Assembly: GCA_002297185.1 (NCBI GenBank) | Contig: DBJV01000077.1 | Coordinates: 2,899 to 11,461, forward strand | Source: Christensenella sp. UBA767 | Lineage (GTDB): Bacteria > Bacillota > Clostridia > Christensenellales > CAG-917 | DNA length: 8,563 nt | Direction of reading: 5' to 3' | The notes under the pieces: model-generated | What the model was told of the DNA's origin: nothing | Databases searched by the model: none | The model's input: the letters and a program-made list of their open reading frames with translations, nothing else | Position numbers and translations under genes: made by a program | Part shown: one piece after another, positions 1-5,833 of the stretch | How the letters are laid out: each line of letters opens with the position of its first letter | How positions within the stretch are numbered: the first letter of the stretch is position 1

Positions 1-136
1 GCAAGATAGGTTCGGAAAAGAGCAGAAATACAAGGTTTCGGGCTTTACCGCGCGTGCGTTTTGCCATGAAATCGACCACCTCGACGGCATCGTTTATACG
101 TCGAAGTGCAAGGAAATTCTCGATGAGGAAGAATGA
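1..136 (+). CDS. def: Peptide deformylase, C-terminal end (5' truncated by window)
   Basis: Only the last 44 codons are present, read in the frame starting at base 2 and ending in TGA at 134-136. The fragment contains HEIDHLDG, motif 3 of peptide deformylases, in which the two His bind the catalytic metal and the Glu is the general base. The preceding FTARAFC stretch also fits the family. The enzyme removes the formyl group from the N-terminal Met of new proteins in the cytoplasm. The fragment ends a few residues past the motif with an acidic tail (EILDEEE), normal for the short Gram-positive type. Its stop overlaps the fmt start by one base (TGATG), so the deformylase and the formyltransferase that creates its substrate are coupled. 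The family is certain from motif and position; the start lies outside the window. Confidence 0.95.
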   Translation, partial: QDRFGKEQKYKVSGFTARAFCHEIDHLDGIVYTSKCKEILDEEE

Positions 137-1062
137 TGAAAATCGTGTTTATGGGTACGCCCGATTTTTCGGCTATCGTGCTTGAAAAACTTAATTCCGT
201 TTATCCCGTGAGTGCGGTCGTTACAGGGCTTGACAAGCCTGTGGGGCGCGGATATCAGCTTAAACCGTCGCCGCTCAAGGTCAAGGCGCTAGAACTCGGG
301 ATTGAGGTTTTGCAATACGAAAAAGTGTCGCGCGAGGGCATCGAGGATATGGAAAAACTCGCTCCCGACGTCGTGGTTACGGCGGCTTTCGGGCAGATTT
401 TGAGCGAGAAATTTTTGAGTATTCCCAAATACGGCGTTCTCAACGTACATGCCTCGCTTTTGCCTAAATATAGGGGTTCGTCGCCTATTCAATGGTCGAT
501 TATCGACGGAGAAGAGGAGACGGGAATTACCATTATGCGCACGGTTAAGGCTGTGGACGCAGGGGATATTTTGCTTGAAATTCCTACTAAAATCGGCGAA
601 AAAGAGAATGCAGGGGAGCTTTTTGACCGACTTGCGGACATCGGCGGCGAGGCGATTGTTAAAGCTATTTCTATGATTGAGGACGGGACGGCGAAATTCG
701 TGCCGCAGGACGAAAGCAGGGCGACGCATTGCTCTATGATTAAGAAAGAGGACGGGGTTATCGACTTTTCAAAGAGTGCAAGACAAATCGATTGTTTTGT
801 GAGGGGTATGACTCCGTGGCCGTCAGCATTTACGCATTACGAGGGCAAGACGCTCAAGGTTTTCGACGTGGAAAAGGTCGAGTTCGAGAGCGACGGCAGG
901 TGCGGCGAGGTGCTTAAGGCGAGTGCAAAAGACGGGTTGATCGTCAAGGTCGCAGACGGGGCGATAAGGATATGCGAGTTGCAGCTCGAGGGCGGCAAAC
1001 GTATGAAAGATAAGGACTTTTTGCTCGGCAGACACGTGGAAGTCGGGTATATTTTCGAATAA
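136..1062 (+). CDS. fmt: Methionyl-tRNA formyltransferase
   Basis: Transfers a formyl group from 10-formyltetrahydrofolate to Met-tRNA(fMet) for translation initiation. The 308-residue length is normal for the family. The N-terminal Rossmann part opens with KIVFMGTPDF. The hydrolase/formyltransferase signature follows as NVHASLLPKYRG (about residues 103-114), and the catalytic triad is visible as Asn103, His105 and Asp141 (in VDAGDIL). DKPVGRG near residue 33 is the loop that recognises the acceptor end. The rest forms the C-terminal beta-barrel, with FVRGMTPWPSAF as the usual linker motif. Two ATGs lie in tandem at 133 and 136. I chose 136 because GAGG at 125-128 then has a 7-base spacer and the protein aligns with family N-termini; 133 would add one Met. 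The stop overlaps the rsmB start (TAATG). Confidence 0.97.
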   Translation: MKIVFMGTPDFSAIVLEKLNSVYPVSAVVTGLDKPVGRGYQLKPSPLKVKALELGIEVLQYEKVSREGIEDMEKLAPDVVVTAAFGQILSEKFLSIPKYGVLNVHASLLPKYRGSSPIQWSIIDGEEETGITIMRTVKAVDAGDILLEIPTKIGEKENAGELFDRLADIGGEAIVKAISMIEDGTAKFVPQDESRATHCSMIKKEDGVIDFSKSARQIDCFVRGMTPWPSAFTHYEGKTLKVFDVEKVEFESDGRCGEVLKASAKDGLIVKVADGAIRICELQLEGGKRMKDKDFLLGRHVEVGYIFE

Positions 1063-2333
1063 TGAGAAAGCATATAAATTCCGCACTTAAAATACTTACG
1101 AAGGTCTTTTCCGAGGGGACGTATAGCAATATGGCGTTCTACGGAGAGGACGTGAGCGATATGACGACTAAACTCGTCTATGGAGTGCTGGAAAACAATA
1201 TTCTAATCGAGTATGTGCTTGGCTCTCTTGTGCCGAAAAAGCCGCAAAACGTCGTATATGTGCTGCTCAAAATCGGCACTTACGCGCTTATGAATTTGAC
1301 GGACGTGCCGAAATTTGCGATTGTCAGCGAGTGCGTGGAAGTTGCCAAAATGAACGGCAAAGGCGGCGCGAGCGGATTTGTTAACGCCGTGCTTAAAAAG
1401 GTTGCGGACGGCAAATTTTCGCTGCCGAACGAGAGCGATAAGAATTACCTTTCAATCAAATACTCAAAGCCGCAATGGTTTATCGATAAAATGATTGAGA
1501 GATACGGAAAAGAAAGCGTTGTCAAGATGCTGGAAGAGCCGTACGACGCACTTGAACATATAAGGGTTAATTCTCGCCTTGCAAGTAGTCAGGACGTTGA
1601 AAAATGCCTTGAAAAGCACAAGGAAAAGTACGAAAAGACGGACGTTGGCGGATACAAGGTGCGCGCGACGGAGTGCGTAAAGCGGATGTTTGACAAGGGT
1701 CTTATTACGTATCAATCGCCGTCGAGTATGCTTGCCGTGCAGGCTCTCGGAGCGAAGGATGGGGCGAAAATATTGGATATATGTTCCGCTCCCGGTGGGA
1801 AAGCGGTGTATTTGAGTGAGATTTGTCCGCATTCCACGATTGTGGCGTGCGATTTGCATCCGCATAGAGTTGCGCTCATTCAAAAATACAAAAACCGTAT
1901 GCACGTGCCAAACGTCAAAGCCGTGCAGGCGGACGCTACCAAACTCAACGATGAGTGGGTGGGGAAATTCGATTACGTGCTTGCGGACGCGCCGTGTTCG
2001 TGTCTGGGGACGTATAGAAAGCATCCCGACGTGTTTTTGACGAGAAAAGAGAGCGATATAGAGGAACTTGCTCGCACGCAATTGGCAATTGCGCAAAACG
2101 CTTTGGCGTATTTGAAAACGGGCGGAGTGATGATATATTCCACATGTACGCTTTTTAAGGAAGAGAACGACGACGTTGTTGACGCGCTGATTAAGAGCGG
2201 AAAAGCCGTGCTTGAACATATAGATTGCGACGGCATAGACGGCGGAAAATATGCGGATAACGAGGGTAAAATACAGATTTTGCCGCATGCGGAATACGAC
2301 GGATTTTTTATTGCGAAATTGAGGAAGGTATAA
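1062..2333 (+). CDS. rsmB: 16S rRNA (cytosine-967-C5)-methyltransferase RsmB
   Basis: Methylates C5 of cytosine 967 (E. coli numbering) in 16S rRNA using S-adenosylmethionine. The 423 residues are close to the usual length. Residues 1 to about 130 form the NusB-like RNA-binding domain. The Rossmann methyltransferase domain follows: motif I LDICSAPGGKAVYL (238-251), the acidic SAM-ribose site DLHPHR (264-269), motif IV DAPCSCLG (309-316) and motif VI STCTL (360-364). Cys312 (Pro-Cys) and Cys362 (Thr-Cys) are the two cysteines needed for release and catalysis in this family. Position 314 of motif IV is Cys where Gly is usual. The start overlaps the fmt stop by one base and has no clear ribosome binding site, which suggests translational coupling. 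Placement between fmt and rlmN matches the Firmicutes order, which argues against RsmF or other m5C methyltransferases. Confidence 0.95.
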   Translation: MRKHINSALKILTKVFSEGTYSNMAFYGEDVSDMTTKLVYGVLENNILIEYVLGSLVPKKPQNVVYVLLKIGTYALMNLTDVPKFAIVSECVEVAKMNGKGGASGFVNAVLKKVADGKFSLPNESDKNYLSIKYSKPQWFIDKMIERYGKESVVKMLEEPYDALEHIRVNSRLASSQDVEKCLEKHKEKYEKTDVGGYKVRATECVKRMFDKGLITYQSPSSMLAVQALGAKDGAKILDICSAPGGKAVYLSEICPHSTIVACDLHPHRVALIQKYKNRMHVPNVKAVQADATKLNDEWVGKFDYVLADAPCSCLGTYRKHPDVFLTRKESDIEELARTQLAIAQNALAYLKTGGVMIYSTCTLFKEENDDVVDALIKSGKAVLEHIDCDGIDGGKYADNEGKIQILPHAEYDGFFIAKLRKV

Positions 2334-2335
2334 CG

Positions 2336-3394
2336 GTGGCGCAAAACGAAGAAAAAATCGTACTGTTGGGACTTGACAAGGCTCGCATTGGCGAGCTATT
2401 GCCCGATTGTCCGAAATTTACCGCGTCGCAGATATACGGATTCCTGATGGACGGCAAGGACTTTGACGAGATGACGTCTCTTAAAAAGGAATTGCGAGAG
2501 GAGTTGAAAGAGAGATTCGTTGCAAATCCCGTGAGTATTTTGCACGTGTATAAGGGAAAATCGGGTACGCAAAAATTCCTGTTTAAGCTGTTGGACGACA
2601 ATCTCATCGAAGGCGTGCATATGCCGCACGATTACGGTGATACGCTGTGCTTGTCAACGCAGGTGGGATGCCGTATGGGATGCACGTTCTGCGCATCGTC
2701 GCTGGACGGACTTGTGAGAAATCTTACCGCTGCTGAGATGCTCGGGCAGGTGATTGCGGTCAATCGAGAGGTCGGAGGCACGGCGAAAAACAGGAAAGTC
2801 ACAAATCTTGTGCTTATGGGGAGCGGCGAGCCGTTTGACAACTACGATAACGTACTTGAATTCTTGGACGCAGTGAGCAAAGAAGGTGGAATTAATATAA
2901 GCGAGAGAAATATATCGCTTTCTACTTCCGGACTTTGCGACAAGTTGCGAAAGTTTGCGGACAGCGGACATAAGGTTACATTGTCGGTGAGTTTGCACGC
3001 TCCGTTTGACGAGTTGAGAAGTGCGCTTATGCCTGTAAATAGGGCGTTTCCCATTGCGGAACTGATATCATCTGCGAAGTATTACTTTGAAAAGACGGGA
3101 AGGCGAGTTATTTTTGAATACACGCTTATAAAGGATGAAAACGACTCGGACGCTTGCGCAAAAGAACTTGCGAGGCTGACGAGGGGGTTTCCGTCACACG
3201 TCAATCTTATAAGATTGAACGAGGTGAAAGAGCGTAATCATACTGCGCCCGACGCGGACGCTACGGAAGAGTTTTTGCACAAACTCGAAAAACTCGGAGT
3301 GTCGGCGACGATAAGAAAGAGCCTCGGAAACGATATAGAAGGTGCGTGCGGACAACTGAGAAGAAGATATCTTCAAAACGAACTGAAAGACTGA
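2336..3394 (+). CDS. rlmN: Dual-specificity 23S rRNA/tRNA adenine-C2 methyltransferase RlmN (radical SAM)
   Basis: Radical SAM enzyme that methylates C2 of A2503 in 23S rRNA and, in characterised homologues, C2 of A37 in some tRNAs. The 352-residue length is normal. The iron-sulfur ligands lie in the CxxxCxxC motif as Cys112, Cys116 and Cys119 (within QVGCRMGCTFCAS), and Cys105 sits seven residues before it as in E. coli. The methyl-carrying cysteine is Cys338 in GACGQL near the C-terminus. GSGEPFDNY (162-170) is the SAM-contacting GGEP-like motif, here GSGEP. The start is GTG at 2336, supported by GAGGAAGG at 2321-2328 with a 7-base spacer; it lies two bases after the rsmB stop. Family and position fit RlmN; the antibiotic-resistance paralogue Cfr targets C8 and is not normally in this operon, but sequence alone does not prove substrate position. 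Confidence 0.96.
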   Translation: MAQNEEKIVLLGLDKARIGELLPDCPKFTASQIYGFLMDGKDFDEMTSLKKELREELKERFVANPVSILHVYKGKSGTQKFLFKLLDDNLIEGVHMPHDYGDTLCLSTQVGCRMGCTFCASSLDGLVRNLTAAEMLGQVIAVNREVGGTAKNRKVTNLVLMGSGEPFDNYDNVLEFLDAVSKEGGINISERNISLSTSGLCDKLRKFADSGHKVTLSVSLHAPFDELRSALMPVNRAFPIAELISSAKYYFEKTGRRVIFEYTLIKDENDSDACAKELARLTRGFPSHVNLIRLNEVKERNHTAPDADATEEFLHKLEKLGVSATIRKSLGNDIEGACGQLRRRYLQNELKD

Positions 3395-3609
3395 AAATAA
3401 GCCGATGTGCGATTGAAATCATATTATACTCCTTACATAATAAGTGGTTGTTGTGTCGCAAAAAGTAAAATGCAAGGTTTATTATTGGTTTTGTCGGAGA
3501 TAACGCAGAGCATAAAGTTTGGCGAAGATATCGGACAGATAATATATAGTAAAAGTATAACTTCAATATAAGATTAGGAAAAGAATAAGCAAAAAAAACG
3601 AAACTCGAT
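3395..3609. other. rlmN-rsgA intergenic region (place where stp-prkC usually lies)
   Basis: This AT-rich stretch holds the putative promoters described separately, no convincing terminator and no recognisable remnant of the PP2C phosphatase or serine/threonine kinase genes that many Firmicutes carry here. An open frame of 33 codons (3470-3571, beginning MQGLLLVLSE) has no ribosome binding site and I do not call it a gene. AGGAAAAG at 3576-3583 is the only Shine-Dalgarno-like string but lies 26 bases before the rsgA start, too far to serve it normally. Confidence 0.6.
3413..3441 (+). promoter_or_regulatory. Putative sigma-A promoter for rsgA-rpe
   Basis: TTGAAA (3413-3418), a 17-base spacer and CATAAT (3436-3441) each match the vegetative consensus at five of six bases with ideal spacing. 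Transcription would start near 3448 and give a leader of about 160 bases before rsgA. A weaker second candidate, CGGACA (3532-3537), an 18-base spacer and TATAAC (3556-3561), lies closer to the gene. No terminator is visible after rlmN, so read-through from upstream is also possible. Inference from consensus only. Confidence 0.5.
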
Positions 3610-4467
3610 ATGAAAACTTACTACGGAAGAGTGATAAAAGCGGTTGCATCAAAATTTTTCGTTGACACCAAAGATGGCGTCAAGGTTTGTTTTGCACGCA
3701 AACGCCTCAAAAACGACGGCATTATATTTGTCGGCGATTACGTCACTATTGCAAAAGAGCGCGATAGTTTTGTCATCGAGGACGTAAAGCCTCGCAAAAA
3801 CTGCCTTATTAGACCGTACGTGAGCAATATCGACGTGTGTTTTATCGTGATTGCGTCCGAGCCTGAACCCGATTTTGTATTGGTGGATAAGGTGATTGTA
3901 AACTGCCTTGCGGAAGGTATAGAGCCTGTGCTTGTCAAGAATAAGTGCGACATAAAAGCAATCGATACGGGTGAATACGACGGAGTTGTGGAGCAAATAG
4001 ATTGCTCGGCATCCACGACCCAAAACGTGGCGAAACTCATTGAATACGCAAAGGGCAAAACTGCTTGTTTTGCAGGGCAATCGGCGGTCGGGAAAAGTTC
4101 GCTGCTTAACGCTATACTCGATAGCGACGAACTCGAGGTCGGAGAACTTACTCGCAAGATAAAACGAGGCAAAAACACCACTCGAATGACGGAAATTTTT
4201 GCGGTGGGTAACGATACGTATTTCGTGGATACTTGCGGTTTTTCAATGCTCGAGGCGGCAAAAATAGAGCCTGAGGATTTGAGATTGTACTTTGACGATC
4301 TTGAAAAATATCGCCCGGAATGTCGCTTTAATATGTGCGTGCATATTGACGAGCCAGATTGCGCCGTGAAAAAGCACGTGGGCAAGGAAATAGGCGTTGG
4401 AAGATACGAAAGATATAAGACTATATATAACGAACTCGTCCAAAGACGAGAAAACAAATACGATTGA
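3610..4467 (+). CDS. rsgA: Small ribosomal subunit biogenesis GTPase RsgA
   Basis: Circularly permuted GTPase that binds the 30S subunit late in its maturation. At 285 residues it is of normal length. In order: an N-terminal OB-fold (about 1-65), G4 NKCD (111-114), G1/P-loop GQSAVGKSS (156-164), switch I RGKNTTR (186-192), G3 DTCGF (207-211), and a C-terminal zinc site with Cys238, Cys243, His245 and Cys251 in the family pattern CxxxxCxHxxEPxC. Two positions differ from the usual motifs: Asn189 replaces the His of GxHTT, reported as catalytic in E. coli RsgA, and Cys209 replaces Pro of DTPGF. P-loop and zinc ligands are intact, so the protein should still fold and bind GTP. ATG 3610 is the only good start after the in-frame stop at 3586, yet it lacks a properly spaced ribosome binding site. 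It is followed 11 bases later by rpe. Confidence 0.95.
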   Translation: MKTYYGRVIKAVASKFFVDTKDGVKVCFARKRLKNDGIIFVGDYVTIAKERDSFVIEDVKPRKNCLIRPYVSNIDVCFIVIASEPEPDFVLVDKVIVNCLAEGIEPVLVKNKCDIKAIDTGEYDGVVEQIDCSASTTQNVAKLIEYAKGKTACFAGQSAVGKSSLLNAILDSDELEVGELTRKIKRGKNTTRMTEIFAVGNDTYFVDTCGFSMLEAAKIEPEDLRLYFDDLEKYRPECRFNMCVHIDEPDCAVKKHVGKEIGVGRYERYKTIYNELVQRRENKYD

Positions 4468-4478
4468 GAGGTGGATTT

Positions 4479-5123
4479 ATGTTGATTGCACCGTCGTTGT
4501 TATCAGCGGATTTCGGCAATATGGCGCAGGCTGTCAGAGACGTTAAAGCTTTGGGCGGCGATATCGTTCATTGCGACGTTATGGACGGCGTATATGTGCC
4601 GAATATCACTTTCGGCATGCCGATGATTAAGGCAATTAGGAAAAATACGGATTTGCCCGTTGACGTGCATCTTATGATAACCAAACCCGAGAAATACGTT
4701 GGTGCGTTTTGCGACGCAGGCGCGGATATCGTAACCTTTCATCCCGACGCATCCGAGGATGTGCAAGGCGCGATAAATACCATAAAGTCTAAAGGCAAAA
4801 AGTGCGGACTTGTGGTCAACGCGGATGTTGATTTTGACATAGCAGAGCCGTATCTCAATCAAATTGATTTGCTTGTGATTATGACTGTGCAAGCAGGTTT
4901 CGGCGGTCAGAGTTTTAAGCCCGAATGTCTTGAAAAGGTGAGAATGGGCGATAAACTGCGCAAGGAAAACGGATATAAATATCTCATCGAGGCTGACGGC
5001 GGCGTTTGCGTGGATAATATTGCGGTGTGCAAAGAGGCAGGCGTTGATATATCCGTGGCAGGCAGCGCGGTGTTCCATTCCGAAAATCCGAAAAAGACGA
5101 TTGAGGAAATGCACGATTGCTGA
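4479..5123 (+). CDS. rpe: Ribulose-phosphate 3-epimerase
   Basis: Interconverts ribulose 5-phosphate and xylulose 5-phosphate in the pentose phosphate pathway, as a metal-dependent TIM barrel. The 214 residues match the family. Visible motifs are APSLLSADF at the N-terminus, HCDVMDG (31-37), VDVHLM (61-66), the phosphate-side loop MTVQAGFGGQ (135-144), EADGGV (171-176) and AGSAVF (194-199). The metal ligands are His31, Asp33, His64 and Asp173, the two Asp also being the acid/base pair. The loop usually reads NPGFGGQ; here it is QAGFGGQ. I chose ATG 4479 because AGAGGTGG (4467-4474) is a good ribosome binding site just upstream and residue 1 aligns with relatives. An in-frame TTG at 4464 overlapping the rsgA stop would put that site inside the gene. 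It forms an operon with rsgA and ends before a strong terminator. Confidence 0.97.
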   Translation: MLIAPSLLSADFGNMAQAVRDVKALGGDIVHCDVMDGVYVPNITFGMPMIKAIRKNTDLPVDVHLMITKPEKYVGAFCDAGADIVTFHPDASEDVQGAINTIKSKGKKCGLVVNADVDFDIAEPYLNQIDLLVIMTVQAGFGGQSFKPECLEKVRMGDKLRKENGYKYLIEADGGVCVDNIAVCKEAGVDISVAGSAVFHSENPKKTIEEMHDC

Positions 5124-5156
5124 ATATAATAGAATATAACCGATTTAACAATAATT

Positions 5157-5187
5157 AATCGACGTTTATCGTCGATTTTTTTATTTT
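5157..5187 (+). terminator. Intrinsic terminator after rpe
   Basis: A perfect 8-bp inverted repeat, AATCGACG (5157-5164) and CGTCGATT (5170-5177), encloses a 5-base loop and runs into a T-rich tract (5176-5187). It lies 34 bases after the rpe stop and ends the rsgA-rpe unit, so the spoVM-like gene downstream needs its own promoter. Confidence 0.9.
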
Positions 5188-5242
5188 GAGTAACAAAACG
5201 GAGGGCGTTTTCATAACTTGTACAAAAACGAGGAGTGAAGAT

Positions 5243-5335
5243 ATGAACAAGATTATTTGCATCAATCCGCCCAAATTTATCAAAGCGATTTTGAGGCTGT
5301 TTTCAAAGAAAAAGAACTCGGACAAGAAAGAATAA
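5243..5335 (+). CDS. spoVM: SpoVM-like stage V sporulation peptide (30 aa)
   Basis: A 30-codon gene with its own ribosome binding site (AGGAG, 5231-5235, 7-base spacer) and a TAA stop. B. subtilis SpoVM is a 26-residue amphipathic helix that senses the convex forespore membrane and anchors the coat ATPase SpoIVA. This peptide shares the pattern Pro-Lys-Phe-[Ile/Leu]-x-x-Ile-x-Arg (Pro10 to Arg18 here, Pro9 to Arg17 in B. subtilis, one residue shifted). Pro9 is known to matter for membrane-curvature recognition. A hydrophobic, Arg/Lys-punctuated segment (residues 12-20) is followed by a charged tail, KKKNSDKKE, a little longer than in Bacillus. The Gly-Gly pair of the B. subtilis peptide is Lys-Ala here. 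The decisive support is location: spoVM sits between rpe and the oppositely oriented rpmB in B. subtilis too. Without an alignment search the call rests on motif plus synteny. Confidence 0.8.
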   Translation: MNKIICINPPKFIKAILRLFSKKKNSDKKE

Positions 5336-5509
5336 CTCTATAAACCGCATTGCATACATAATGAAACGGCGATTATTCCTTGCAAAATATCGCCGATATC
5401 GCATCGATTATCCGTGTGAGAGGGGTGAATAGGGGGAAAGAAAAAATTACAACAAAAAAATGCCTTCCTTTCGGAAGGCTAACTTTGATTGCTACATATT
5501 TAGAAAGAA
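5336..5509. other. Convergent intergenic region between spoVM-like gene and rpmB
   Basis: It contains the rpmB terminator and, nearer to the spoVM-like gene, a 7-bp inverted repeat CGGCGAT (5367-5373) / ATCGCCG (5389-5395) with a 15-base loop and no T tract on either strand. A 23-codon basic open frame at 5361-5432 lacks a ribosome binding site. I see no RNA gene. Confidence 0.5.
5440..5479 (-). terminator. Intrinsic terminator of rpmB
   Basis: Read on the minus strand, GCCTTCC and GGAAGGC (5479-5473 and 5468-5462) form a 7-bp GC-rich stem with a 4-base loop, followed by a long T-rich tract (complement of the A-rich 5440-5460). It starts 31 bases after the rpmB stop. On the plus strand the hairpin is followed by only weak T runs, so it may act partly on spoVM transcripts as well. 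Confidence 0.88.
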
Positions 5510-5701
5510 TTACGCTCTGTCAACTTTGCCGGAACGAAGGCAATGAGTGCAAACATAAACGTCTTGAACACCGCCTGTCGGAGTATTGACTTTGACTTTT
5601 TGGACGTTGGGAGCCCAACTGCGTCTTGTCTTTCTGTTGCTGTGGCTGACTGCATTGCCGCTCATTCTGCCTTTTCCGCATACACTACAAACTCTGGACA
5701 T
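5510..5701 (-). CDS. rpmB: 50S ribosomal protein L28
   Basis: Encodes a 63-residue L28, a small basic protein of the large ribosomal subunit. The N-terminus MSRVCSVCGKG, the central HSNRKTRRSW segment and the C-terminal VCTHCLRSGK are characteristic. Two CxxC pairs (Cys5/Cys8 and Cys51/Cys54) show this is the zinc-binding form. The start is set by a perfect AGGAGG six to seven bases upstream on the minus strand (complement of 5709-5714); the frame stays open further upstream but nothing there resembles L28. The gene runs opposite to its neighbours, with its own promoter and terminator, exactly as in Bacillus. Zinc-binding forms of some ribosomal proteins are replaced by zinc-free paralogues in zinc starvation in other bacteria; no Zur site was seen here. 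Confidence 0.98.
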   Translation of the reverse strand: MSRVCSVCGKGRMSGNAVSHSNRKTRRSWAPNVQKVKVNTPTGGVQDVYVCTHCLRSGKVDRA

Positions 5702-5730
5702 AACTGTACCTCCTAATTTGAACGATTGAT

Positions 5731-5759
5731 ATTTTAGCAAATACATTTGAATTTTGCAA
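5731..5759 (-). promoter_or_regulatory. Sigma-A promoter of rpmB
   Basis: On the minus strand TTGCAA (5759-5754), a 17-base spacer and TAAAAT (5736-5731) form a vegetative promoter, strengthened by TGC just before the -10 box (extended -10). Transcription would start near 5724, giving a leader of about 23 bases that carries the AGGAGG site. Confidence 0.7.
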
Positions 5760-5786
5760 CCGATTTGCACAAAATTTACGTTTTAG

Positions 5787-5815
5787 TTGCAAAAAATATT
5801 TGTTTATAGTAATAT
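5787..5815 (+). promoter_or_regulatory. Putative promoter of the asp23-like/fakA/recG unit
   Basis: TTGCAA (5787-5792), a 17-base spacer and TAATAT (5810-5815) match the vegetative consensus at four of six bases each. The predicted start near 5822 would leave a leader of only about 12 bases, so the exact -10 is uncertain; TATAGT at 5805-5810 is an alternative without a good -35. A promoter is needed here because rpmB diverges. Confidence 0.4.
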
Positions 5816-5833
5816 TTATAAAAAGGTTAGGAT

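Noticed and set aside
1464..2288. 274-codon antisense frame across rsmB (also long ones at 3738-4457 and 6409-7290)
   Set aside because: They lie wholly opposite strongly supported genes, have no ribosome binding sites or domain motifs, and arise from the codon bias of the real genes.
2654..2700. RlmN as the resistance enzyme Cfr
   Set aside because: Both share the CxxxCxxC motif, but the location in the def-fmt-rsmB operon is that of housekeeping RlmN.
3470..3571. 33-codon open frame in the rlmN-rsgA gap, beginning MQGLLLVLSE
   Set aside because: No ribosome binding site, unremarkable composition and no recognisable family; kept only as a note on the leader.
4464..4478. TTG start for rpe overlapping the rsgA stop
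   Set aside because: It would place the clear AGAGGTGG ribosome binding site inside the gene and add residues absent from the family; ATG 4479 is better.
5361..5432. 23-codon basic open frame starting MKRRLFLAKY
   Set aside because: No Shine-Dalgarno sequence, and it overlaps a hairpin in a convergent intergenic region; likely chance.
5380..5589. 69-codon plus-strand frame overlapping the rpmB terminator and gene
   Set aside because: It runs antisense through the rpmB 3' end and terminator, lacks a start signal and resembles nothing.
5702..5770. N-terminal extension of rpmB by 23 codons
   Set aside because: The extension covers the promoter and ribosome binding site and has no L28 similarity; the AGGAGG site fixes the start at 5701.
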